From an uncultured Roseobacter sp. (GTDB lineage Bacteria > Pseudomonadota > Alphaproteobacteria > Rhodobacterales > Rhodobacteraceae), in contig NZ_CANLKW010000003.1 of NCBI RefSeq assembly GCF_947491795.1, positions 62,001 to 126,000 on the forward strand: 64,000 bases of DNA, read 5' to 3'. The position numbers and the translations under genes were made by a program. The notes below the pieces were generated by a model that saw only the letters and a program-made list of their open reading frames with translations, was not told where the DNA came from and ran no database searches. Positions 16,689-24,290 of the stretch are shown piece after piece (position 1 is the stretch's first letter; every line of letters begins with the position of its first letter).

Positions 16689-18076
16689 CAGTTGGCCTTG
16701 ATCGCAAAACTGTCCACATAGGCCTCTGGCTGCGCCGGATCGAATGTTTTGCCCATGATAGTGTGCGACTTGTAGGTGACATCCGGTGCGTCATAGCCCA
16801 GGTCTTGCATGACCTTTTTGGCGTCTGCAGCCAGATAGACCTGCTCGGCGACAGTTTTGTAATCTACATCGCCCTCGATATAGCCCCAGCGTTTCATCTG
16901 GGTCAGGATCCACACGCCCATCGAGTGCCAGGGGAAGGGGTCAAAGTCGATCCGGTCGGGGACGCGTTTCACCTCGCCCAGACCGTCGGCGTAGGTGCCG
17001 GTCAGCACCTGCTGAACCACGGTCACCGGCTGGTTGAGATAGTTGGTGGGTGAGATTGCCTCGGCAATCTCCACGCGATTGTCTGCGTTCGACGCATATT
17101 GCGTGGCGTCAATGATCGACTTCAGCAGCGCGCCGTAGGTATTGGGCAGTTCCTGGGCGAAGGACAAAGGTGCGGCAAAGGCACAGCACGGGTGGCCTTC
17201 CCAGATTTCCTTGGTCAGGATGTGGATAAAGCCGATGCCTTCATAGATCGCGCGCTGGTTAAACGGATCTGGTGACAGGTAACCGTCGAGGTTGCCCGCA
17301 CGCAGGTTCGCAACCATTTCCGGCGGCGGCACCACGCGGATCTGGATATCCACATCAGGGTCGAGACCAAACTCCGCCACGTAATACCGCAGCAGGAAAT
17401 TGTGCATCGAATACTCGAACGGCACCCCAAAGGTGAAACCTTTCCACTGTTTTGGGTCGCGCTTGTCGAGATGCTCGTTGGACAGAACGATCGCCTGCCC
17501 GTTAATGTTTTCGACAGCAGGCATGATGTATGGCTCCGCCACGGAACCGGCACCCAGCGTCATGGCGAGCGGCATTGGAGTCAGCATGTGGCTTGCGTCA
17601 TATTCACCGGAGAGGGATTTATCCCTCGCCACAGCCCAGCCTGCGGTCTTGATGACCTGCGCATTGAGTCCGTAGCGTTCATAGAACCCTAAAGGCTGCG
17701 CCATGATGATCGGCGTGGCGCAGGTGATCGGAACAAAGCCGATGTTCAGGTCAGTTTTTTCTGGTGGTCCAAGATCATCAAGAATTGCAGCCGTCGCTTC
17801 CCTGATCGGAAAGACAGAAGCGAGGGCCGCCGCCGCGGTGGCACCACCAATCATACCCATGAACGACCGGCGCCCGATGTCATTCTGTCCAAAGACCGAC
17901 CGCACAATCGCACTTTCAACGGCGCGCTCCATCATCTGCTCAGACGACATGTGGTGTGGTTCCACATGGTCTTTTTCGTGCCCGTGGCCGCTCACGCAGC
18001 CCTGGCATCCGCAATCGGCACCATGCCGCAGATCGGTTTTTTCAGAGTAAGGATTTCCAAGGCTTTTGATGTTCAT
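16688..18076 (-). CDS. Cyanate ABC transporter substrate-binding protein (NrtA/CmpA family), Tat-exported, with Cys/His-rich N-terminus
   Basis: This 462-residue protein has an unusually long pre-signal region. Residues 16-42 are rich in Cys (22, 24, 27) and His (18, 31, 33, 37, 41, 42), and a twin-arginine signal (GRRSFMGMIGG, R69-R70) follows only after that. The mature part (NIGFVPITCATPIIMAQPLGFYERYG onward) matches NrtA/CmpA binding proteins, including the HPCCAFAA segment. It would bind cyanate, given the cynS linkage, or nitrate or bicarbonate. The Cys/His segment could bind a metal before export. It is the first gene of the operon and is divergent from the PAS/AAA+ regulator. GGAGACGAAC before the ATG gives a good ribosome-binding site. 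Confidence 0.9.
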   Translation of the reverse strand: MNIKSLGNPYSEKTDLRHGADCGCQGCVSGHGHEKDHVEPHHMSSEQMMERAVESAIVRSVFGQNDIGRRSFMGMIGGATAAAALASVFPIREATAAILDDLGPPEKTDLNIGFVPITCATPIIMAQPLGFYERYGLNAQVIKTAGWAVARDKSLSGEYDASHMLTPMPLAMTLGAGSVAEPYIMPAVENINGQAIVLSNEHLDKRDPKQWKGFTFGVPFEYSMHNFLLRYYVAEFGLDPDVDIQIRVVPPPEMVANLRAGNLDGYLSPDPFNQRAIYEGIGFIHILTKEIWEGHPCCAFAAPLSFAQELPNTYGALLKSIIDATQYASNADNRVEIAEAISPTNYLNQPVTVVQQVLTGTYADGLGEVKRVPDRIDFDPFPWHSMGVWILTQMKRWGYIEGDVDYKTVAEQVYLAADAKKVMQDLGYDAPDVTYKSHTIMGKTFDPAQPEAYVDSFAIKAN

Positions 18077-18196
18077 GTTCGTCTCCTGTCGGTGTTAACC
18101 AAATCTTTTCATGCAGGAGAGACCGCGAACAGCGGGTCAGAAACCTGCCCGAAAAATCGCAATTAATTGATTTTTATGATTACTTTTTGAGCAGAG

Positions 18197-18214
18197 TTTA
18201 CGAAAAATCGTAAA
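18197..18214. promoter_or_regulatory. Inverted repeat between the cyanate operon and its divergent regulator
   Basis: TTTACGA-AAAA-TCGTAAA is a perfect 7-4-7 inverted repeat in the AT-rich divergent intergenic region, followed directly by another half-site TTACGA (18215-18220). Position and symmetry fit a binding site for a dimeric regulator, most simply the adjacent PAS/AAA+ protein. Confidence 0.5.
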
Positions 18215-18235
18215 TTACGAAATCTCGGCAAAACC

Positions 18236-20110
18236 GTGCCAGCAAAGTCGGGCCATAGTGACCGCATGCTCGATGATTCCCGACCGCAGGCCGTTTTGGA
18301 CTTTCAACCGTTGGCGGCAATGGTTGTGGATCCGCGCGCAAATCGGATTTTGGATGCGAATACAGCTGCCCGGAAGCTTTTCAATTTATCAGCGGGTGAC
18401 ATCAGGTTTTCGGATCTGCTGATTTCTGACGCTGGCGAAATGGCCGTATATCTGGACGCTGTGTCGCATTACGGCTGCTACATCAGCCGCGCCCTGCACT
18501 TTCATGGACGCAAAGACGCTCCGCCAAGGCTGCAAACCTATGGCGCGCAGCTGCCCGACCATCAGGTTCTGCTCAGCTTTCTTGATCTGGAGGATGTGGA
18601 CAAGCGCACCCGCGAGACAGAGCAGGAGATGCATCACAAAGGCGGCCTGACGCAATGGCAGAACATCTATGGCTTCTTTCGCGAGGTTGAGGCGCAGAAC
18701 CACCTGATCCTGGAGGCCGCTGGCGAAGGAATTTACGGTATCAATGCGCAGGGACAGGCGACATTCGTCAACCGAGCCGCCCAGGAGATGCTGGGGTGGT
18801 CGGCAGATGATCTGATAGGGCGCGAACTGCACCCGATCATTCACCACAAGCATCTCAACGGCGAGCATTTCCCGGCCCATAAATGCCCGATCTACGCGTC
18901 GTTTCGAAAGGACGAAACCATGCGTGTGGACGATGACGTCTTCTGGCGCAAGGACGGCAAACCGATCCTCGTCGAATATGTGTCGACGCCGATCTATGAT
19001 CACAACGTTCTTGCCGGTGCGGTCGTGATATTTCGGGATGTCACCGAGCGGCGCGAAAACGAGCGCAAACTGCGTGAGGCTCTCGATGAGGTGAAAGAGC
19101 TGAAAGAAAAGCTGGAGCAGGAAAACGAATACCTGCTTACTGAAATCCGCTCCGCGCGCTCGCAGACAGGGATCGTCGGCGTCTCGCCGGCCATCAGGTC
19201 GCTGAATATTCAGATCGGTCTGGCCGCACAGAGCAACGCGCATGTTCTGGTGTCCGGCCCACCCGGGTCCGGAAAGAGCATGACGGTCTCCGCCATTCAC
19301 GAGGCCAGCAGCCGCCACCGCCGCCCGCTGGTGCGCATCAACTGCAGCGAAATTAATTCGCAGGCATTTGAGGCTGAGCTGTTCGGGTACCGGCGCGGCG
19401 CCTTTGCGGGCGCAAGCCGGGACAAGACCGGCAAACTGATCATGGCGAATAACAGCACATTGCACCTCGATGAAATTACCGATTTGCCCCGGGATATTCA
19501 GGCCAGGCTGCATGATGTCCTGCAAAGCGGTCGGTTTCAGCGATTGGGTTCCGGAGAAGATACGACCGTGTCACTGAATGTCGTTGCGACCACGTCCCGT
19601 GACCTGTCTGCAGAGGTCAGAGCAGGCCGGTTCCGGCAGGACCTGTATTTTATGCTCAACCTGTTTTCGATCCGCTGCGAGCCCCTGAGCGAACGCCCGG
19701 CGGACATTCCTTATCTGGCCAAACACTTTCTTGACCGGACGACCCGCAGGTTGCGGTTGCCGAAAACCCGGCTGACGCGGGCCAACATTGACGTCCTCAA
19801 CCAGTACGGCTGGCCCGGCAATGTGCGTGAGCTTGAAAACGTCATAGAACGCGCTGCCATTCTGGCGCAGGGCGGGCGGCTCGAATTCGACTTTCATCTC
19901 TCTGGCTCATCGCCCGCGGCGGGATCAGATGTCGTTCTGACTAATGACGAGTTGCGCGCGCTGGAGCGAAAAAACCTCGAAAACGCTCTGGCCCGCGCAA
20001 AGGGCAAGGTCTCGGGAGCCCATGGCGCTGCTGCTATGCTCGGCATCGCGCCGACAACTGCGTATTCCAGGATCAGGTCATTCTGCATTGATCCGGCGCA
20101 ATTCAAATAG
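18236..20110 (+). CDS. PAS-domain AAA+ enhancer-binding-type transcriptional regulator with GAFAGA
   Basis: The 624-residue protein has two PAS-like domains (about residues 20-115 and 155-270), a coiled coil (272-305), a sigma54-activator AAA+ domain (about 310-545) and a Fis-type helix-turn-helix at the end (AAAMLGIAPTTAYSRI). Walker A is GPPGSGKS at 341-348, Walker B lies around STLHLDEI, and an FRQDLYFMLNLFSI segment is present. The sigma54-contact loop reads GAFAGA (388-393; codons at 19397-19414) instead of GAFTGA. It is divergent from the cyanate operon, which it may control. The start shown is GTG; an ATG at 18266 is the alternative, and neither has a strong ribosome-binding site. Confidence 0.85.
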   Translation: MPAKSGHSDRMLDDSRPQAVLDFQPLAAMVVDPRANRILDANTAARKLFNLSAGDIRFSDLLISDAGEMAVYLDAVSHYGCYISRALHFHGRKDAPPRLQTYGAQLPDHQVLLSFLDLEDVDKRTRETEQEMHHKGGLTQWQNIYGFFREVEAQNHLILEAAGEGIYGINAQGQATFVNRAAQEMLGWSADDLIGRELHPIIHHKHLNGEHFPAHKCPIYASFRKDETMRVDDDVFWRKDGKPILVEYVSTPIYDHNVLAGAVVIFRDVTERRENERKLREALDEVKELKEKLEQENEYLLTEIRSARSQTGIVGVSPAIRSLNIQIGLAAQSNAHVLVSGPPGSGKSMTVSAIHEASSRHRRPLVRINCSEINSQAFEAELFGYRRGAFAGASRDKTGKLIMANNSTLHLDEITDLPRDIQARLHDVLQSGRFQRLGSGEDTTVSLNVVATTSRDLSAEVRAGRFRQDLYFMLNLFSIRCEPLSERPADIPYLAKHFLDRTTRRLRLPKTRLTRANIDVLNQYGWPGNVRELENVIERAAILAQGGRLEFDFHLSGSSPAAGSDVVLTNDELRALERKNLENALARAKGKVSGAHGAAAMLGIAPTTAYSRIRSFCIDPAQFK

Positions 20111-20461
20111 CGGATAGCCTCAGCCGTCACGATCCGGACGCGCTTTCAGGTCGGCTCTGTTCGGACCCGGGTTTTGCGGTTGGGATACGCGAACCTTTTT
20201 GAATGCCGCGTTCGGCGGGCGGTGCGGCAATCTGTGCGCTGCTTTTTCAAGGGCCCTGCGCGTCGCGCGACGAAACCGTCAATGTGCGGATACAGTGTCG
20301 CAGCCAACAATTGCATAGCGTCGCACTCAACTTCTTGTGTCAGTTTCAAAAGCGGATCAGTTGTATGACCCGCGCCGGCGATTTTGCCCTGCCGCCAGTC
20401 TCTGTATAAGTGTTTGGAGAAACGCGGGTTTTGACCGTACGTTTGTGAAAGGGAGGGCAAG
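20111..20461. other. Gap between the PAS/AAA+ regulator and the ZntB-like gene
   Basis: About 350 nt without a confident gene. A 114-codon minus-strand frame (20146-20490) has a mixed composition and would overlap the 5' end of the ZntB-like gene; I cannot support it. The end of the gap carries AAAGGGAGGG (20448-20457), which serves the next gene. Confidence 0.4.
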
Positions 20462-21412
20462 ACGATCAGACCCATTGCTGCGTTCGACATTGATACCGGA
20501 AAAGCGACAGCCGTTGAAAGTGCGCAACCCGCTCTGATACCGGCCGCGGGTTATCGCTGGATTCACCTGGATTTACAGGATGAAGCCGTCAGGTCCTGGA
20601 CGAAAAACCATCTGCCTGACATAGCCGCGCGTGCGCTATGGCAAAGTGAGACACGCCCCCGGTGTGAGCGATTGGAAAACGGGCTGATCCTGAACCTGCG
20701 CGGGGTCAATCTGAACCCGGAATCCGATCCTGAAGATATGGTTTCCCTGCGTATGTGGGTGACGGAAAGCGCCATCGTTTCGGCCCGGATACGAAAGGTC
20801 TGGGCAATAGATGCCATCCGACAATCAGCTCAGGCTGGAACCGCGCCCGTTTCTGTTGGCAGATTTCTGGCGGAACTGACCCACGGCTTAACAAACCGGA
20901 TCGAAACCGTTTCACTGGGCCTCGAAGAGCAAACGGATGAACTCGAAGAAGCGGTTGCTGAAAATCGTCCTCTGCCTGTCGGAAAACTGAGCCGTCTCCG
21001 GCAGGCCGTCATCAAGATGCGGCGTTTTATCAATCCGCAACGCGAGGCAATTGCCACCCTGGCAGGCCTGGAAAACTGGATCATTGCCCCGGACGAAATC
21101 GCACTGCTGCGGGAAACCGCAAACCGGACACGACGCATTGTGGAAGAACTGGACGCAACGCGCGACAGACTGTCAGCCCTGCAGGATCACATCGAAGCAG
21201 ACCGCGCCCACGCACTGAGCCGCAACAGCTATGTTCTCTCTGTTGTCGCCGCGATCTTCCTGCCACTTGGATTTCTGACCGGGCTTTTCGGCGTCAACGT
21301 CGCCGGGATGCCGGGCACGTCCGCACCACTGGCTTTCTGGATGCTGACAGGGGTTTCGATCCTCGGCGGGTTGGCGCTTTTTGTGATATTCAAATTCTCG
21401 AAATGGCTCTGA
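20462..21412 (+). CDS. zntB: CorA-family transporter, ZntB-like, apparent start codon ACG
   Basis: ZntB/CorA proteins are pentameric inner-membrane channels for divalent cations; ZntB moves zinc. The C-terminal half shows the family hallmarks: MRRFINPQRE, a first membrane segment ending in LTGLFGVNVAGMPG (the GxN signature), a second segment and a final SKWL as in E. coli ZntB. Homology-like sequence (RWIHLDL, ETRPRCERLENGLILNLRGVN) continues upstream in frame to 20462, giving 316 residues against 327 in E. coli. No ATG, GTG or TTG occurs in frame before the TTG at 20672, which would cut off 70 conserved residues. The codon expected to be ATG after AAAGGGAGGGCAAG is ACG (20462-20464). The gene is either mutated at its start, uses a rare start, or carries a base error. 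Confidence 0.8.
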   Translation, partial: TIRPIAAFDIDTGKATAVESAQPALIPAAGYRWIHLDLQDEAVRSWTKNHLPDIAARALWQSETRPRCERLENGLILNLRGVNLNPESDPEDMVSLRMWVTESAIVSARIRKVWAIDAIRQSAQAGTAPVSVGRFLAELTHGLTNRIETVSLGLEEQTDELEEAVAENRPLPVGKLSRLRQAVIKMRRFINPQREAIATLAGLENWIIAPDEIALLRETANRTRRIVEELDATRDRLSALQDHIEADRAHALSRNSYVLSVVAAIFLPLGFLTGLFGVNVAGMPGTSAPLAFWMLTGVSILGGLALFVIFKFSKWL

Positions 21413-21427
21413 GGGGTACAACTGTTC

Positions 21428-22729
21428 ATGGTAAAAAGCCTGCTTCCTTTGATGGCCCTTTTGATGGGGTCCGCATTTTTGTTGTTCGCCGGGGGCGTAA
21501 ACGCCCTGATCCTGCCTGTGCGGGGCGAGGCAGAAGGCTTTACCGCCGCTTCGCTGGGTTTGCTGGGAACCGGTTGGGCTATTGGCTATGTGGCGGGGTG
21601 TTTGTGCACGCCCGCACTGGTGGCCCGGGTAGGTCATATCCGGGCTTTCGGGGCAATGTGTGCCATAGCGGCCATCGCCGTGCTGTTGTCTCTGGTGCTG
21701 ATCACGCCATGGGTTTGGATACCCGTCCGTGCCCTGTCCGGGTTCTGCTTTGCCGGGGCGGCGATGATCGTGGAAAGCTGGCTGAATGAACGCGCTGACG
21801 CATCGTCGCGCGGGCGGGTCTTTGGCATCTACACAATGGTGAACCTCGCCGCGACGACCGCGGGTCAGATGGTGCTGACGCTTGGCGATGCAAACGGGTA
21901 CTTCTTTTTTGTGCTGGCGGCTATGGTCTACTGTCTTGCACTGTTGCCAACCGCCATCAGCGCGACAACGACGCCGCGCCCGCTGACACAGGTCTCGCTC
22001 AACCTGCCCGGGTTATGGCGAAACTCGCCGATCGCGTTCTTTGCCGTACTGATGGTTGGCATTTCAAACGCCGCCTTTGGAACGCTTGCAGCGGTATATG
22101 CTGCCAGGATCGGGCTGACCCTGAACGACATCGCCCTCTTTGCCAGCATCCCCATCCTTGCCGGTGCACTGTCTCAAATCCCTGTCGGGATCGCGTCGGA
22201 TAATTTTGACCGCCGCAAAGTGCTGGTTGGCATCACTGTTTTCGCGCTGATTGCGGATTCATTGTTTCTGTTTACCGGGGTGACACAACCGCTTCTGGTT
22301 CTGGGGTTCTCCGCACTTTTTGGCGCAACAGTTTTTGCGATGTACCCGGTCATTGTAGCCCACGCCAATGATCATGCTGAACCGGGTACCTTCATCCAGG
22401 TCAGTGGCGGATTGCTTCTGGTGTTCGGTGTTGGCTCAATCGTCGGGCCAACGGTTGCCGGTTTTGCGATGACATCTTTCGGGGCCGCGAGCCTGTTTGC
22501 GATCACAGGCACGGCTCATATTCTGCTTATCCTCTTTGCGATCCTGCGTCTGAGAACAGCGCCCGCCGTCACGACAGAAAACAAAGGCACCTTCCAGGCC
22601 CAGCCTTTGGCACGCGCATCTACCCCGGAAACGGCAGCTCTTGCAGCAGATCAGGCCGAGCTGGATGCCGACCAGCCACCGGATGACGCACCAGCTTCCC
22701 CTGCGCCCAGGACAGACCACACAGAATAA
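21428..22729 (+). CDS. MFS transporter, YcaD-like
   Basis: This 433-residue membrane protein has about 12 hydrophobic segments and the cytoplasmic-loop motifs of the major facilitator superfamily. The segment FCFAGAAMIVESWLNERA near residue 115 is typical of the YcaD-like group, and DNFDRRKVL marks the central loop. A Pro/Ala/Asp-rich tail of about 50 residues follows the last helix. Substrate unknown; members are usually treated as generic efflux or uptake carriers. It begins 15 nt after the ZntB-like gene, so the two may be co-transcribed. Confidence 0.85.
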   Translation: MVKSLLPLMALLMGSAFLLFAGGVNALILPVRGEAEGFTAASLGLLGTGWAIGYVAGCLCTPALVARVGHIRAFGAMCAIAAIAVLLSLVLITPWVWIPVRALSGFCFAGAAMIVESWLNERADASSRGRVFGIYTMVNLAATTAGQMVLTLGDANGYFFFVLAAMVYCLALLPTAISATTTPRPLTQVSLNLPGLWRNSPIAFFAVLMVGISNAAFGTLAAVYAARIGLTLNDIALFASIPILAGALSQIPVGIASDNFDRRKVLVGITVFALIADSLFLFTGVTQPLLVLGFSALFGATVFAMYPVIVAHANDHAEPGTFIQVSGGLLLVFGVGSIVGPTVAGFAMTSFGAASLFAITGTAHILLILFAILRLRTAPAVTTENKGTFQAQPLARASTPETAALAADQAELDADQPPDDAPASPAPRTDHTE

Positions 22730-22766
22730 GCAAGTGCTTTTTGAACCAACGGGTTTTCCGGCGTGG

Positions 22767-23006
22767 TTGCTGCTCGGCAGTGCGGTGTCAGCAGCCGGAC
22801 CTGTTGGTATCTCGCTGATAAACACAGACCCGGCTCTCGCAGACTTCGACGAACGTGTCACAAACCTTCAGGCCACTCTGACCGGTTCCACAGATATCGC
22901 CATGCGTAACGTACTGGATAGTGACACTCTCAACATTCCCAGCACCCTGGGTATCACGGCAGTTGCCTGGCAAATGAATGGACTTGCGGAAACTATCCGC
23001 TTCTAA
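22767..23006 (+). CDS. Orphan short reading frame, possible gene remnant
   Basis: About 80 codons with balanced composition (ISLINTDPALADFDERV, LDSDTLNIPSTLGITAV, ending GLAETIRF) lie after the MFS gene. The frame is open upstream into the MFS gene; TTG at 22767 or GTG at 22785 are possible starts, neither with a good ribosome-binding site. I do not recognise a family. It could be the 3' end of a lost gene. Nothing else is evident in the stretch 22730-23223. Confidence 0.25.
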   Translation: MLLGSAVSAAGPVGISLINTDPALADFDERVTNLQATLTGSTDIAMRNVLDSDTLNIPSTLGITAVAWQMNGLAETIRF

Positions 23007-23223
23007 ATCCCGGGCAAAGCATCGCTGTGGGTGTTCTGATCAGTTTACCCGAACAGCGGCAGAAAACGTAAAGGCCAAATGCTGCGCTTCGCTCGAATGA
23101 CTGGTATGCAATCGGGCGTTATTTTTGCAATGACGGACTGCTTTGCCTGAGGAGCGCTTGCCCGCCGACGCTTTTCACCCATACAGTTGCCAAAGCTCAG
23201 CATTGCCGGTCAGAAGGGTGCAA

Positions 23224-24177
23224 TTGAAACCGCAGATTCCCCAGAAAACGATAGAGAAATGGCAGCGTATCGTTGACCTGATTGCGCGGGTCGCCGATGT
23301 ACCGGCCAGTCTGGTGATGCGCACCGACGCGCCTTACCATTCGGTTTTTGTCACCAGCCAAAGCGAAAACAACCCCTATCAGGTTGGCTGTCAGTTCACG
23401 CTGAATGAAAAACTCTATTGTTATGGGGTTCTGCAAAATGACGGGGAACTGTTCGTCGAGGACGCGACCCGTGATCCGGCCTGGTCAGACAATGACGATA
23501 TGGAACACGGTATGACCTTCTATGTCGGTTACCCTCTGAAATGGCCTGACGGGGCGGTCTTCGGTACGATCTGCATGCTCGATTCACGGCGCAACAGGCG
23601 TGCGACATTGTTTCGCGAAGGGTTGCAGGAATTTGCCCGGGTGATCGAGGCCGATCTGGAACTGTTCACAGAGATAAACAGGCGGATCGAACTGGAAGCT
23701 GAGTTAAAGACCACTCTGGACGAGCTTGAAACCCGGGTCATGGACCGGACGGCAGATCTGGAAGAAGCAAACACTGCACTTCGGGTGCTGCTCGGCAGTG
23801 TCGAGAAGGCGCGCGAGGAATATGACCTTACGCTCCTGCGCCAGATCAAAGGGCTGGTGATGCCGCATCTGGCCAAGCTGCGCGTCCGGCTGAAAGGCGA
23901 TCAAAACGGATGTGCCTATCTGGATATGGTCGAGGATCAGCTGAGGTCGATCACTGCAAATGCGAGCGGCAAGCTGTTGACAGTGATGGAAAAACTGACA
24001 CCGGTCGAACGTGAGATTGCGCAGATGATCATGCGCGGGCAGTCTACAAAGGAAATCGCACGCACCCTGTCGCGGGGGCGCAGCACGGTCGAATTTCACC
24101 GCAACAACATTCGGTCCAAGCTGGACCTCAGACACAGCGGAAAAAATCTGCGCAGCCTGTTGTTGTCTCTCCACTGA
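23224..24177 (+). CDS. GAF-domain LuxR-family transcriptional regulator
   Basis: The protein is 317 residues from TTG at 23224, chosen because AGAAGGG (23212-23218) sits 5 nt upstream and the 27 codons before it look non-coding. A GAF-type sensor domain covers about residues 15-160 (VGYPLKWPDGAVFGTICMLD), a coiled coil covers 165-205 (LEAELKTTLDELETRV), and a LuxR-type helix-turn-helix closes the protein (LTPVEREIAQMIMRGQSTKEI, then RSTVEFHRNNIRSKL). GAF domains bind small ligands or sense redox or light. No linked target is obvious. A terminator follows immediately, so it is transcribed alone or as the last gene. Confidence 0.8.
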   Translation: MKPQIPQKTIEKWQRIVDLIARVADVPASLVMRTDAPYHSVFVTSQSENNPYQVGCQFTLNEKLYCYGVLQNDGELFVEDATRDPAWSDNDDMEHGMTFYVGYPLKWPDGAVFGTICMLDSRRNRRATLFREGLQEFARVIEADLELFTEINRRIELEAELKTTLDELETRVMDRTADLEEANTALRVLLGSVEKAREEYDLTLLRQIKGLVMPHLAKLRVRLKGDQNGCAYLDMVEDQLRSITANASGKLLTVMEKLTPVEREIAQMIMRGQSTKEIARTLSRGRSTVEFHRNNIRSKLDLRHSGKNLRSLLLSLH

Positions 24178-24202
24178 AACATGGGGGAGTTCCCCATGTT
24201 TT
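24177..24202 (+). terminator. Rho-independent terminator after the GAF-LuxR gene
   Basis: AAACATGGGG pairs perfectly with CCCCATGTTT (10 bp) around the loop GAGTT, ending in TTTT. It begins at the last base of the TGA stop of the upstream gene. Confidence 0.65.
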
Positions 24203-24290
24203 ACTGGCAGTATTCTAATACAGGGTCAGCAATCCTTCGTTGCTATCATCATGCCATCTGAAGCCAAATTCAGAAAATGGAACAACAGGG

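Noticed and set aside
18389..19525. Minus-strand open frame of 378 codons
   Set aside because: Antisense to the PAS/AAA+ regulator, whose domains are unmistakable on the plus strand.
20146..20490. Possible 114-residue minus-strand protein
   Set aside because: No domain, no ribosome-binding site, and it would overlap the 5' end of the ZntB-like gene in antisense.
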